From Halalkalibacter alkaliphilus (lineage in GTDB: Bacteria; Bacillota; Bacilli; Bacillales; Bacillaceae_D), in NCBI RefSeq assembly GCF_023555415.1, contig NZ_JAKRYL010000013.1, forward strand, positions 96,882 to 160,881: a stretch of 64,000 nt of DNA, read 5' to 3'. The notes below the pieces were generated by a model. It had not been told where the DNA came from. It saw nothing but the letters and a program-made list of their open reading frames with translations, and ran no database searches. The position numbers were made by a program, and so were the translations under genes. Each line of letters starts with the position of its first letter. Within the stretch, counting starts at the first letter, position 1. This document shows positions 63,851 to 64,000 of this stretch, piece by piece.

Positions 63851-64000
63851 GGTAACTTTCCTCCTCATAACTTACTCTATGATTATTGTATGGTTATTTT
63901 TGTAACACTGTGTAAGGGCACTTACCCAAATAATGTTGGAAGCGATCGACGTTCATCCAAAAGGGGAACAATCTTCATTAACGAGAAGAGAGCGATCTTC

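Noticed and set aside
63933..64000. ORF opening at ATG 63933 and running off the window
   Set aside because: No ribosome binding site at usable distance and too little sequence to judge.

Overview
The window looks like chromosomal DNA of a Bacillaceae member, with low to moderate GC, AGGAGG-type ribosome binding sites and frequent GTG/TTG starts. Much of it follows Bacillus subtilis gene order: argCJBD-carAB-argF-yjzC-yjaU-yjaV, then med-comZ. An AmhMT/KhtTU-type cation antiporter pair, RF3, the methylmalonyl-CoA mutase genes and two MgtE transporters suggest an alkaliphilic or halotolerant relative rather than B. subtilis itself; this is inference. I see no phage, insertion sequence, CRISPR array, rRNA or tRNA.

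Layout. 1-4.6 kb: a magnesium locus with three M-box riboswitches, mgtE, mgtC and a second mgtE, plus two tiny ORFs in the leader. 4.7-6 kb: two membrane proteins. 6.2-13 kb: an operon of an ElaA-type acetyltransferase and a divergent AddB-like/AddA-like helicase-nuclease pair. 13.2-16.1 kb: cheA-cheW-cheY. 16.3-18.7 kb: a KtrC-type RCK protein with a KhtT/KhtU K+(NH4+)/H+ antiporter. 19-20.6 kb: a FhuF-like Fe-S protein and small proteins. 20.7-28.4 kb: a TetR-controlled propionate/methylmalonyl-CoA operon (carboxyltransferase, mutAB, meaB). 28.5-36.1 kb: a B12 radical SAM protein, a GerMN lipoprotein, a transporter, rhodanese, yitV, yitT and a BsuPI lipoprotein. 36.1-44.8 kb, minus strand: a SNF2 helicase operon, azlCD, a GNAT enzyme, a DUF3813 protein and a YitU phosphatase. 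45-47.2 kb: ctaG, a Sco protein and a redoxin with an in-frame TGA. 47.4-57.3 kb: arginine biosynthesis. 57.3-57.9 kb: a tandem array of a structured repeat. 58-63.9 kb: yjaU, yjaV, prfC, med, comZ and small proteins.

Most notable observations: (1) a lipoprotein redoxin next to Sco whose active site reads U-G-L-C because a TGA replaces the first Cys, with a SECIS-like hairpin starting 14 nt after the TGA; this is a candidate selenoprotein in a cytochrome-oxidase assembly neighbourhood. (2) A previously unfamiliar ~83-bp structured repeat in five copies (three in tandem at 57.4-57.7 kb, two in opposite orientation around the GNAT gene), whose central hairpin stem changes sequence by compensatory substitutions. 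(3) Three M-boxes in 2.4 kb, apparently including a tandem pair in front of one mgtE, with small ORFs between them. (4) An AddAB-like pair whose B subunit lacks the N-terminal P-loop.
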